The notes under the pieces were generated by a model that was given only the letters and a program-made list of their open reading frames with translations, had not been told where the DNA came from and made no database searches. The position numbers and the translations under genes were made by a program. Below are positions 14,468 to 22,426 of a stretch of 38,259 nt of DNA, piece by piece; the first letter of the stretch is position 1, and every line of letters begins with the position of its first letter. Source of the DNA: CAZLGM01 sp964558875 (lineage in GTDB: Bacteria > Desulfobacterota > Desulfobulbia > Desulfobulbales > Desulfocapsaceae); the NCBI GenBank assembly GCA_964558875.1, contig CAZLGM010000007.1:1-38259 (forward strand). Direction: 5' to 3'.

Positions 14468-15775
14468 ATGTATGGCCATTTAATGCAAACAACGGAGATA
14501 ACTCTTGGCTGGGCCTTTTTCGCGCCCCTCCTGGGGATGGTTCTCTGTATTATACTCGGTGTTCGGATCTGGGCTGTTGTTGGTCTGGGTTCGGTTGTAA
14601 TGCTGATGACAACACAGGTCTTACCGCCAGCTCTGTTAGGAGAAGCGTTATTTGACGGGGTTGATTCATTTGCCCTGATCGCTGTTCCACTCTTCATTTT
14701 AACCGGTGATGTCCTTGTCAGAACCGGCTTATCCAATAAATTACTCGATGTGGCAGAGGCAACCATGGGCTGGCAACGGGCCGGTCTTGGTACTTCGACT
14801 GTTCTTGGCTGCGGTTTTTTTGCCTGTATTTCAGGTTCAGATGCCGCCGATGCGGCTGCTATCGGCCGTATCACCATCGACCGTCTGGTTGAAAAGGGTT
14901 ACCCAAGACCTTACGCTGCAGCCCTTGTTGCCGCAGGTGCCTGTACGGGTATCCTTATTCCCCCATCGATCTCCTATATTATTATCGGCTTAATCTTAGG
15001 TATTTCGGCCTCGACTTTGTTTTTGGCAGCAGCAGTACCCGGCGTTCTAATTTTATTGTCTGTCATGGTGACTAATTTTCTTGTTAACCGGGTTAAAGAA
15101 TACGAGGATTCACGAGGTAAATTTGATGTAAAACACTGGTTGAAAACCGTCTATGACGGACGTTACGCCCTGTTGATTCCGTTTATTATCCTGGGAGGAA
15201 TTTATTCCGGTATCTTTACTCCAACAGAGTCCGCATCTGTTGCGGTTATGATTACGTTGTTCATCGGTTTCTACCAGAAGACCATTCGTCTTTCAGATGT
15301 ACCGAAAATGTTGGAAACGTCTGCCAAAGTCAGTGGCGTTATTGTTCCTATTATCGCCATGTCGCTTCCACTTGCCCAGACTTTAGCAGCTCTAGAGGTT
15401 CCACAATATTTTGTTCATACCATGACCTCCCTCACTGAAAACAGATATCTCATCATGTTGCTTATGGTCCTCATCCTGATGATTGCAGGCTGCGTGATGG
15501 AAACAACACCCAATATCGTTATCCTGGCTCCTATTTTATTGCCCCTGGCCCAGGAAATCGGTATGAACGAAATCCATTTCTGTATCTTTATGATCACTTC
15601 CCTTGGTATCGGCTTTATCACACCACCGTTGGGACTGAATCTATTTATAGTATCCGGTGTGTCGGGGGCACCTGTTTTGTCAATTTCTAAACATGCTGTC
15701 TATTTTGTTTTCAGTATGCTGGTAATTGTCTTTCTCCTCATGTTTATCCCGGCAATTTCCTTGTGGTTGTTATGA
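14468..15775 (+). CDS. TRAP transporter large membrane subunit (DctM family)
   Basis: 435 residues, normal for DctM, nearly all hydrophobic with about 12 helices. Family segments: DGVDSFALIAVPLFILTGDV (about 60-80), SGSDAADAAAIGRITI, AAGACTGILIPPSISYIIIG, FTPTESASVAV and LGIGFITPPLGLNLFIVSGV near the C-terminus. It is the ion-coupled translocation subunit working with DctQ and the Tat-exported binding protein. The ribosome site AAAGGGGGAT is strong. hpsN follows after 136 bases, and DHPS is the probable substrate by linkage. Confidence 0.92.
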   Translation: MYGHLMQTTEITLGWAFFAPLLGMVLCIILGVRIWAVVGLGSVVMLMTTQVLPPALLGEALFDGVDSFALIAVPLFILTGDVLVRTGLSNKLLDVAEATMGWQRAGLGTSTVLGCGFFACISGSDAADAAAIGRITIDRLVEKGYPRPYAAALVAAGACTGILIPPSISYIIIGLILGISASTLFLAAAVPGVLILLSVMVTNFLVNRVKEYEDSRGKFDVKHWLKTVYDGRYALLIPFIILGGIYSGIFTPTESASVAVMITLFIGFYQKTIRLSDVPKMLETSAKVSGVIVPIIAMSLPLAQTLAALEVPQYFVHTMTSLTENRYLIMLLMVLILMIAGCVMETTPNIVILAPILLPLAQEIGMNEIHFCIFMITSLGIGFITPPLGLNLFIVSGVSGAPVLSISKHAVYFVFSMLVIVFLLMFIPAISLWLL

Positions 15776-15841
15776 CAAAACCTTAAGTCAATTGGATAAC
15801 ATAGAGAATACAACCAGCGTTATCATTGAATAGTGAGTTTT

Positions 15842-15860
15842 CGTCTTGGAGTACAAGACG
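15842..15860 (+). repeat. Hairpin between dctM-like gene and hpsN
   Basis: Arms CGTCTTG (15842-15848) and CAAGACG (15854-15860) with a five-base loop, followed by only TTT. It may attenuate or process the message. I saw no convincing independent promoter for hpsN in the 136-base gap, so readthrough from the TRAP genes is likely. Confidence 0.5.
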
Positions 15861-15911
15861 TTTCAATAGCAGTATACCTGCAATTTTTTAACAGAATATT
15901 TGGAGAATACA

Positions 15912-17210
15912 ATGAGTGTTACATACTTGAAAAAGGCGGCTAAAACACCTGAAACCGATGAAGGAAAAACACAGGAAATCGTCCAGAATATGCTTGATGA
16001 TATCCGGGAAAATGGAGAAGAGGCAGTAAAAAAGTACGCTGAAAAACTCGACAAGTGGACCGGAGACTTCATTGTTAAACAGGAACAGATTGATGAAGCT
16101 GCATCAAAGATCAGTGAACAGACCAAAGAAGATATTCAGTTTGCCTATGAACAGGTTTATGATTTTGCCGTCAAGCAGCGTGAGAGTATGGTGGAATTTG
16201 AAACAGAGCTGTACCCCGGTGTCATTGCCGGACAACGTTTGGTACCGGTCAATGTGGCAGGCTGTTATGTACCCGGAGGCCGATATGCTCACGCCGCTTC
16301 AGCCTTGATGAGTATCGCCACAGCCAAAGCCGCAGGAGTTCCCTTTGTTGTTGCCTGCTCTCCGTCCCATCACGGAGGTGGTATCCATCCCTCTATTCTT
16401 TACGCCATGTCGGTCGCAAAACCCGATGTTATTATGACTCTTGGTGGTGTCCAGGCCATCGCCGCCATGACATTTGGTTTGTTTACCGATAAACCTGCCG
16501 ATATGATCGTCGGTCCTGGCAATAAATTTGTCGCCGAAGCCAAGCGGATCCTCTTTGGTGAGGTGGGCATCGATGTGTTTGCAGGCCCATCTGAAATTCT
16601 GGTTATTGCCGATGAAACTGCCGATGCTGAAATTGTTGCCTATGATCTGGTCGGCCAGGCAGAGCATGGTTATGATTCCCCTGCCGTATTAATCACAACA
16701 TCAGTGGACATGGCCGGCAAGGTAATGGAGTTGATGCCCAAGGTCATTGATGATCTGCCGGAGCCGGATGTGGCACGTGCTTCCTGGGCAGACTATGGTG
16801 AAGTGATCGTGGTTGATGACCGTGAAGAGGCAGCAAAAGTGAGTGATGAGTACGCATCCGAGCATTTGGAAATCCATGCGGAAGATCTTGACTGGTGGTT
16901 GGAAAACTTAACCAATTACGGTTCCCTTTTTCTTGGCGAACAGACAACGGTCGCCTATGGCGATAAAACCTCAGGTCCCAACCATATCCTGCCCACCAAA
17001 AAGGCAGCCAGGTATTCCGGAGGTCTCAATGCTGGAAAGTTCATTAAAAAACTCACCTATCAGCGGTTGACTGAAGAGGCAAACCGACAGATTGGCGCGG
17101 TATCTGCCAGAATTTCCAGACTTGAGGGAATGGAGGCACATGCTAGAACATCAGATATCCGCATGAAAAAATACTTTCCAGGTGAAGAATTTGACCTGAC
17201 CGGAGTGTAA
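15912..17210 (+). CDS. hpsN: Sulfopropanediol (DHPS) 3-dehydrogenase HpsN (histidinol dehydrogenase family)
   Basis: 432 residues of the HisD superfamily. Seen are NVAGCYVPGGRYAHAASALM, VGPGNKFVAEAKRILFGEVG, FAGPSEILVIADETADAEIV and GQAEHGYDSPAVLIT, which hold the zinc and catalytic residues, and a C-terminal GPNHILPTKKAARYSGGLNA. HpsN oxidises (R)-DHPS in two NAD+-dependent steps through the aldehyde to (R)-sulfolactate, as HisD does with histidinol. There are no other his genes here, but SDR and zinc alcohol dehydrogenase genes follow as in hpsNOP of Cupriavidus, so HpsN is preferred over HisD. The ATG at 15912 has TTGGAGA at good spacing. The product feeds SuyAB directly. Confidence 0.87.
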   Translation: MSVTYLKKAAKTPETDEGKTQEIVQNMLDDIRENGEEAVKKYAEKLDKWTGDFIVKQEQIDEAASKISEQTKEDIQFAYEQVYDFAVKQRESMVEFETELYPGVIAGQRLVPVNVAGCYVPGGRYAHAASALMSIATAKAAGVPFVVACSPSHHGGGIHPSILYAMSVAKPDVIMTLGGVQAIAAMTFGLFTDKPADMIVGPGNKFVAEAKRILFGEVGIDVFAGPSEILVIADETADAEIVAYDLVGQAEHGYDSPAVLITTSVDMAGKVMELMPKVIDDLPEPDVARASWADYGEVIVVDDREEAAKVSDEYASEHLEIHAEDLDWWLENLTNYGSLFLGEQTTVAYGDKTSGPNHILPTKKAARYSGGLNAGKFIKKLTYQRLTEEANRQIGAVSARISRLEGMEAHARTSDIRMKKYFPGEEFDLTGV

Positions 17211-17216
17211 TTCAAT

Positions 17217-17999
17217 ATGAAAATCATTGATCAGTTGTTTGATATAAGCGGTCATGTCGCTCTTGTAACAGGAGGGAGTTCCGGTATTGGTCGGGCTATA
17301 GCTCTCCACCTTGCCAAAGCAGGAGCAGACATTATTCATGTGGCATTACCAAATGAAGTTGATGCTTTACAAGATGCTGTACAGGATGTTGAAAAAATCG
17401 GCAGTAAGGCAGCTTACCTGACCTGTGATGTTTCTGACATGGATGCCCTGGCAGAAATGGCAGAAAAGGCAGCATCATTTTTTGGTGCGCCTGATATCCT
17501 AGTGAATGCGGCCGGCATCAACATGCGTCAGTCATGGGACAAGATCACCGATGACAGTTGGAATAAACAGATCGATATTAACCTGAAAGCACCATTTTTT
17601 CTTGCACGTCATCTTATTGGTGGCATGCAGGAAAAAGGGTGGGGAAAAATCATAAATATTGCCTCGCTCCAGTCTGAACGAGCGTTTCCCAACAGTGTAC
17701 CCTACGGCGCCTCAAAGGGTGGGGTCATGCAGTTGACAAGGGCCATGGCCGAGGCCTGGTCGGGTAATGAGTCTGGTATCACCTGCAACGCCATCGGTCC
17801 CGGTTTTTTTAAAACAGCACTGACCTCAGGATTGTATGATGAACAGAATGTTATTGATGCCCTTGCCAGGCAGACCATCATAGGTCGAAACGGAGAGCTT
17901 GATGATCTCAAAGGAGTTGCCATCTTTCTGGCATCACCGGCTTCAGATTATATTACCGGGCAGACTATTTATCTGGATGGGGGTTGGACTGCAAAATAG
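17217..17999 (+). CDS. hpsO: DHPS 2-dehydrogenase HpsO (short-chain dehydrogenase/reductase)
   Basis: 260 residues, a classical SDR. The cofactor motif TGGSSGIG is at residues 18-25, NAAG lies near the middle, the catalytic Ser is in IASLQSERA and the Tyr-Lys pair in PYGASKGG; the C-terminus has LDGGW. In Cupriavidus, HpsO and HpsP are assigned to oxidation/reduction at carbon 2 of DHPS through sulfohydroxyacetone, which interconverts the enantiomers so that HpsN can use all of it. The gene starts 6 bases after hpsN; the nearest ribosome site, GGAG, overlaps the hpsN end. Substrate is assigned by neighbourhood. Confidence 0.78.
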   Translation: MKIIDQLFDISGHVALVTGGSSGIGRAIALHLAKAGADIIHVALPNEVDALQDAVQDVEKIGSKAAYLTCDVSDMDALAEMAEKAASFFGAPDILVNAAGINMRQSWDKITDDSWNKQIDINLKAPFFLARHLIGGMQEKGWGKIINIASLQSERAFPNSVPYGASKGGVMQLTRAMAEAWSGNESGITCNAIGPGFFKTALTSGLYDEQNVIDALARQTIIGRNGELDDLKGVAIFLASPASDYITGQTIYLDGGWTAK

Positions 18000-18049
18000 G
18001 GCTCCAACACAGCGATTTTAAACTGATGACCGAATAGGAATAGCTCATC

Positions 18050-19045
18050 ATGAAAGCACTTGTCTACACAGATACCAAGGAAATTGTCTATCGTGAAGAA
18101 CCTGATCCGGTTCTTGAGCAGGATGAAGTGTTGCTGGAGGTGAAAGCTACCGGCATATGTGGTTCCGATATGCACGCGTACCATGGTCATGACCCAAGAC
18201 GAGTCCCTCCACTCGTCCTGGGTCATGAGGTAGCCGGCATTATTGGTTCAGGTCCGGAGAAAGGCAAGCGTGCAGTCATTAATCCTCTAATCACCTGCAA
18301 TACCTGCCACTATTGCGACACCGGCTTTTCTAATCTCTGTGAACAAAGAGAACTCATTGGGATGCGACTGGCAGGAGCTTATGCTGAGTACGTTAAAATT
18401 CCTCAAAGAAACCTTGTTGAGCTACCGGATTCATTAAATTTTGTACATGCCAGTCTGGCAGAACCTACTGCCACTGCCCTGCATGCGCTCAACTTGGCCA
18501 GGATGAGCTCTTCTCGTCCTCTGGCTGAGTTAAAGGTTATGGTTATCGGTGGAGGGGCCATTGGTATGCTGGTGGCCCTTTTACTGAAGGGTTATGGTTG
18601 TTCAGACATACTCCTGGCTGAAACCAACGATCTCAGAGGAAAATCTGTATTGGATCATGTTGGCTGCCAAGTATTCAATCCTATCAACGATATAGATCAG
18701 AAGGAAAGTTGTTACGATCTTGTGATCGACTGTGTCGGTGGAGGGAAAACCAGAGAACTTGCCTTATCTGGTGTTAAACCCGGTGGAACGGTGGTTCATA
18801 TTGGTCTCATGGATTCAAATGATGGGTTGGATATCCGCAAATTGACACTGTTTGAGATCAATTTAATTGGCGTCTACTGTTACACTGCTGCCGATGTGAG
18901 AGCTGCCGTGAAAGCCATAGACGATGGTTTGCTGGGTGATTTGAGCTGGGTTGAGACTCGCCCTCTCTCTCAAGGTTCCCAGGCATTTGTTGCTCTCCAT
19001 AATGGAACAACTGCTGCTGCTAAAATTGTCCTTATCCCGGATTAG
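18050..19045 (+). CDS. hpsP: DHPS dehydrogenase HpsP (zinc-containing alcohol dehydrogenase)
   Basis: 331 residues of the medium-chain dehydrogenase family. The catalytic zinc site uses Cys37 (GICGSD) and His59-Glu60 (GHEVAG). The structural zinc site has Cys83, Cys86, Cys89 and Cys97 (CNTCHYC...C). The cofactor fold shows VIGGGAIGM. It would work with HpsO in inverting DHPS at carbon 2. TAGGAA lies 10 bases before the ATG. It is the last gene of the lacI-led unit. Codons 46-60 contain an exceptional inverted repeat (separate entry). The family alone would also allow sorbitol or threonine dehydrogenase; the hps neighbours argue for DHPS. Confidence 0.78.
   Translation: MKALVYTDTKEIVYREEPDPVLEQDEVLLEVKATGICGSDMHAYHGHDPRRVPPLVLGHEVAGIIGSGPEKGKRAVINPLITCNTCHYCDTGFSNLCEQRELIGMRLAGAYAEYVKIPQRNLVELPDSLNFVHASLAEPTATALHALNLARMSSSRPLAELKVMVIGGGAIGMLVALLLKGYGCSDILLAETNDLRGKSVLDHVGCQVFNPINDIDQKESCYDLVIDCVGGGKTRELALSGVKPGGTVVHIGLMDSNDGLDIRKLTLFEINLIGVYCYTAADVRAAVKAIDDGLLGDLSWVETRPLSQGSQAFVALHNGTTAAAKIVLIPD
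18187..18228 (+). repeat. Long inverted repeat inside hpsP
   Basis: TCATGACCCAAGACGAGT (18187-18204) and ACTCGTCCTGGGTCATGA (18211-18228) match at 17 of 18 positions around a six-base CCCTCC loop, within coding sequence. It could form a stable mRNA hairpin in the middle of translation. Confidence 0.75.
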
Positions 19046-19054
19046 GGTCTGCCA

Positions 19055-19106
19055 CCATTTCTTGGAACTATTTAATGTAAACTTATGTCCATTAAGAAAT
19101 GGCCTT
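19055..19106 (+). terminator. Possible terminator after hpsP
   Basis: CCATTTCTT (19055-19063) and AAGAAATGG (19094-19102) pair perfectly but enclose a 30-base loop. CCTTTT follows. The position 10 bases after the hpsP stop fits, though the large loop makes it weak. The remaining stretch to nuoA (to 19482) shows no gene, only promoter-like elements. Confidence 0.4.
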
Positions 19107-19206
19107 TTCCCCAAATTTTTCGTCGTTGTAAAAAATTGTTATTGTAGTATCAACTAGATACTTGTGGTAAACCTTTCTCTAAACCTCAGTTAAAAAAATT
19201 CATTTT

Positions 19207-19234
19207 TTGACAGTCTTTGGGTAGGGAGTATAGG
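19207..19234 (+). promoter_or_regulatory. Possible upstream promoter of the nuo operon
   Basis: TTGACA (19207-19212), a 16-base spacer and TATAGG (19229-19234). It lies about 250 bases before nuoA. Weaker than the nearer candidate at 19368. Confidence 0.35.
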
Positions 19235-19367
19235 GTAGACCCACCAAAAGATCCCGTCTGTTCAAATCACTCTGTTTGTTCAATTTCTATCCTTTTTCAC
19301 TAGTGTTGTTTCTCTGATATTTGGCAGTCATTCCTGTCGTGTGACCTCTTTCCATCAATATTTTTTA

Positions 19368-19396
19368 TTGACACCATCAAAATCATTTAGTAAAAG
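19368..19396 (+). promoter_or_regulatory. Probable promoter of the nuo operon
   Basis: TTGACA (19368-19373), a 17-base spacer and TAAAAG (19391-19396), which matches TATAAT at four of six positions. The predicted transcript starts near 19403, about 80 bases before nuoA, in a gap that follows the end of the hps genes. Confidence 0.5.
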
Positions 19397-19482
19397 CTTG
19401 GTTTCTATTCAATTGCATTGAAATGTCATATAAGGAAATTTGATGGAGGCTAAAGGGACGGTCTCCTGGCGGGGGTTGGTGA

Positions 19483-19866
19483 ATGAGTCATTATATCATC
19501 ATAGGATTTTCACTGTTTCTGGGAACGTTGTTTGTTGGGGGCGCAATTCTCCTCTCCAAGCTGCTTGCCTTCCATACCCCTGGTGGAGATAGAAAGGTTC
19601 AGCCGTATGAGTGCTCGGAAGATCCCATCGGCGGAGCCAGAATCCAGTTTAAGGTCGGCTATTATATCTTCGCCCTGCTCTTTCTTGTCTTTGATATTGA
19701 GTCACTTTTTCTCTTTCCCTGTATGAAGATATTCAGATCCGTTGTCGAGGGGGATATCACTTCAATCGGTTCAGTTACTCTATTTGTAGAGCTGGGTGTC
19801 TTTATTTTCATTCTCTTTTTCGGCCTGGTGTACTGCTGGAAAAAAGGAGTTCTGGTATGGGAGTAG
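19483..19866 (+). CDS. nuoA: NADH-quinone oxidoreductase subunit A
   Basis: 127 residues with three membrane helices. Family marks are KVQPYECSEDPIGGARIQF (the conserved YECG-like loop, here with Ser) and YYIFALLFLVFDIESLFLFP with the conserved acidic pair. It belongs to the quinone-binding junction of complex I in the inner membrane. First gene of the nuo operon; its end overlaps the start of nuoBC by 10 bases, so translation is probably coupled. The start has a G-rich ribosome site. Confidence 0.93.
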   Translation: MSHYIIIGFSLFLGTLFVGGAILLSKLLAFHTPGGDRKVQPYECSEDPIGGARIQFKVGYYIFALLFLVFDIESLFLFPCMKIFRSVVEGDITSIGSVTLFVELGVFIFILFFGLVYCWKKGVLVWE

Positions 19867-21098
19867 GTGGCGCGTCAACGGTGACTGAAAAGGTCGCCGA
19901 TATCCTGGACAAGTTCCCGGGAGGTTCTAAAACGGTCGATTCCATCGAGTTTATTGTCTCGTGGGCAAGGGCAAACTCCCTTTGGCCGCTGGTGTATGGA
20001 ACCGCCTGCTGCGCCATGGAAATGATGTCCGCCGGTTCTTCGAGGCACGATTGGGCACGGTTTGGTGTTGAGGTAGCCCGTGCTACGCCGCGCCAGGCTG
20101 ATCTGATTATTCTGGCGGGAACCATTGTTGAAAAAATGGCTGAGAACCTGGTGACCCTGTATGAACAAATGCCCGGACCAAAATATGTTATCGCCATGGG
20201 CTCATGCGCTATCTCTGGAGGCCCGTTTTATTATGATTCCTATTCGGTGATCAAGGGGGGAGACCGACTGATCCCTGTTGACGTGTATGTGCCGGGATGC
20301 CCGCCCAGGCCGGAGGCCTTACTGTTCGGGTTAATGGAGTTGCAGCGTAAGATCAAAAAGGAAGGGCGGCAAAATCCATGGAGGATCGGCAGTCTAGTCG
20401 AGGTGCCGTTCATCGATACCTTTACCCAGACCAGAAAGCAGTGGCTCGAACAGGAAACAATCAAAGACCGGGAGATGGCTGAGGCCAGAGAGCGGTTCAA
20501 GCAGGAGAATCCAGATTATAAGGCAACAAAAATCAAACGGGTGGCTAAAGAGAAATTTGAAGCTGTTGAGCTACAGTCATCTGAGCCTGTTGGCCTGGAA
20601 AATGATGAATTATTTTCAATCGTCCAAAAACAGTTTCCTAATGTGACACTCTATTTTCCTGAAACAGCAGGTCAGGAGGAAAAAGAGCAGGGTGCAAACG
20701 ATCAGCGGATTCTCGACCTGATAGTTGATTATAACGATTACTTATCAGTTATCGAGTTTCTGAAAGAAGAACCAAAGCTCAAATTCAGTATGCTTCTTCA
20801 ACTCACCGCTGTTGACTGGAATGACTCTTTCGATGTGGTTGTCCAGCTGCTGTCCGTTGATTATGGCCACATGGCTTTTATTCGATGTCGCATTGATCAC
20901 GATAATCCACGTATCGGAACCATTACCCACCTGTTCAAAGGAGCAGACTGGCATGAGCGTGAAGTCTACGATCTTTTCGGCATTACCTTTGACGGTCATA
21001 ACGATTTACGGCGAATATTTTTAAAACCCGACTTTGTCGGCCATCCGCTACGAAAAGACTTTAACGACCCGGGCCGGGTGATTACAAGGCCCTACTGA
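19857..21098 (+). CDS. nuoBC: Fused NADH-quinone oxidoreductase subunits B and C
   Basis: 413 residues. The N-terminal 170 residues are NuoB (PSST) and carry the four ligands of cluster N2: adjacent Cys51-Cys52, Cys117 and Cys148, with GSCAISGGPF and VPGCPPRPEAL around the last two. A charged helical linker (about 185-240) leads to a NuoC (30 kDa) domain to residue 413, ending in GADWHEREVYDLFGITFDGH and LRKDFNDP. Normally these are two proteins, and the fusion fixes them 1:1 in the quinone module. The reading frame is open throughout with no internal stop. nuoD starts 1 base after the stop. Confidence 0.92.
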   Translation: MGVGGASTVTEKVADILDKFPGGSKTVDSIEFIVSWARANSLWPLVYGTACCAMEMMSAGSSRHDWARFGVEVARATPRQADLIILAGTIVEKMAENLVTLYEQMPGPKYVIAMGSCAISGGPFYYDSYSVIKGGDRLIPVDVYVPGCPPRPEALLFGLMELQRKIKKEGRQNPWRIGSLVEVPFIDTFTQTRKQWLEQETIKDREMAEARERFKQENPDYKATKIKRVAKEKFEAVELQSSEPVGLENDELFSIVQKQFPNVTLYFPETAGQEEKEQGANDQRILDLIVDYNDYLSVIEFLKEEPKLKFSMLLQLTAVDWNDSFDVVVQLLSVDYGHMAFIRCRIDHDNPRIGTITHLFKGADWHEREVYDLFGITFDGHNDLRRIFLKPDFVGHPLRKDFNDPGRVITRPY

Positions 21099-21099
21099 T

Positions 21100-22257
21100 A
21101 TGGAACTTGAGAAGATCGAATTGCCTGAGGGCTTTGAACGGGATTCGTCGTTCAGTACGGAAGAAACCTCGGAGGAGTATTTCCTCAACATGGGGCCCCA
21201 GCATCCGTCGACCCATGGTGTACTCCGGCTGGTTTTGCGTCTGGACGGTGAGTCAATCAAGGGATTGGTTCCCCATCTCGGATATATCCATCGTGGTATC
21301 GAAAAGATGGCCGAAAACGAGACCTATCTTCAGGGGATTCATCTCACCGACAGGCTCGATTATCTCTCCAGTTTTATAAACAACCACTGTTACTGCATGG
21401 CTATTGAGCAGGGACTTGGCATAGGCGTTCCCGAGAGGGGAGAATACATCAGGGTCATATTAAGTGAATTGCAGCGGATACAGTCTCATCTGCTCTGGTG
21501 GGGAGTCTGCGGCATGGACCTGGGAGCGGTTACTGCTTTTCTCTATGGGTTCAAAGAAAGAGAGCTGATCACGGATATCTTTGAGAAGGTTTGCGGCGCC
21601 AGGCTGACAATGAACTACTTCCGTCCCGGCGGCTCCTTTGTCGATGTTCCGGAAGATTTTTGTTCTATGGTTACATCGGTTGTCGAGAAGCTCAAACCGG
21701 CTCTGGGCGAGTATGAGCGTCTGCTGACCAACAACGTCATCTTCCAGGAGCGAACCAGAAATGTCGGTATTCTAGACAGGGAAGCAGCTCTCTCATACAG
21801 TTGCAGCGGCGCGGTGCTTCGAGGCTCGGGAGTAAACTACGATGTACGTAAAAACGATCCCTATTCCATTTATGACCGGTTTGATTTCAATATTCCGGTA
21901 GGAGAGAAGGGCGACTGTTTCGACCGCTACCATGTACGCATGGAAGAGATGGCCGAATCGATCAAGATCATTGAACAGGCAATAGCAACGTTTCCCGAAG
22001 GGCCATACAGATCAAAAGAAATGGCAGCCTACAAGCTTCCGGTGGGGACCTATTACTCTCAGGTCGAATCCGCACGCGGCCTGCTCGGAGTCTACATTGT
22101 ATCAAATGGAAAACCCAAACCGTACCGGGTGAAGTATCGCTCTCCCAACTTTTCCAATTTAAACGCTCTAAACGAAATGGTGAAAGGTCACAAGATCCCG
22201 GACCTGGTAGCCGTACTGGCAACCCTGGATTTTGTGGTGCCTGATATTGACCGGTGA
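21100..22257 (+). CDS. nuoD: NADH-quinone oxidoreductase subunit D
   Basis: 385 residues, the 49 kDa subunit related to hydrogenase large subunits. NMGPQHPSTHGVLRLVLRLD near the start carries the quinone-site His, and LGYIHRGIEKMAE follows. Further segments are MNYFRPGGSFVDVP, GVNYDVRKNDPYSIYDRFDF and the C-terminal DLVAVLATLDFVVPDIDR. It forms the quinone-binding cavity with the NuoB part. A 169-base gap containing a large palindrome separates it from nuoH. Confidence 0.95.
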   Translation: MELEKIELPEGFERDSSFSTEETSEEYFLNMGPQHPSTHGVLRLVLRLDGESIKGLVPHLGYIHRGIEKMAENETYLQGIHLTDRLDYLSSFINNHCYCMAIEQGLGIGVPERGEYIRVILSELQRIQSHLLWWGVCGMDLGAVTAFLYGFKERELITDIFEKVCGARLTMNYFRPGGSFVDVPEDFCSMVTSVVEKLKPALGEYERLLTNNVIFQERTRNVGILDREAALSYSCSGAVLRGSGVNYDVRKNDPYSIYDRFDFNIPVGEKGDCFDRYHVRMEEMAESIKIIEQAIATFPEGPYRSKEMAAYKLPVGTYYSQVESARGLLGVYIVSNGKPKPYRVKYRSPNFSNLNALNEMVKGHKIPDLVAVLATLDFVVPDIDR

Positions 22258-22268
22258 TGGATATGACG

Positions 22269-22376
22269 TAAGCGATCACATGGCACACCTGCTGCGAACG
22301 ATCGGCAAGCCTTATGTAGCAACAGTACACTGCATCTTGCCGCTAGTCCACATCAGGTACACCCTGTGACCGCTTA
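22269..22376. repeat. Long imperfect palindrome between nuoD and nuoH
   Basis: Outer arms 22269-22294 and 22351-22376 are complementary at about 20 of 26 positions (for example AAGCGATCACA against TGTGACCGCTT). Inside, CGGCAAG (22303-22309) pairs with CTTGCCG (22336-22342). TTTTT at 22380-22384 follows closely, so partial termination within the operon is possible. Its 108-base, cruciform-like form suggests a small non-autonomous element or structured RNA. Confidence 0.6.
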
Positions 22377-22426
22377 TAGTTTTTCTTAAGATTAAGTATG
22401 TTGCATACCCTGTAATTGTTTAAGAT

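Noticed and set aside
15912..17210. Histidinol dehydrogenase of histidine biosynthesis
   Set aside because: No other his genes are nearby, while the next two genes and the sulfolactate genes match an hpsNOP arrangement.
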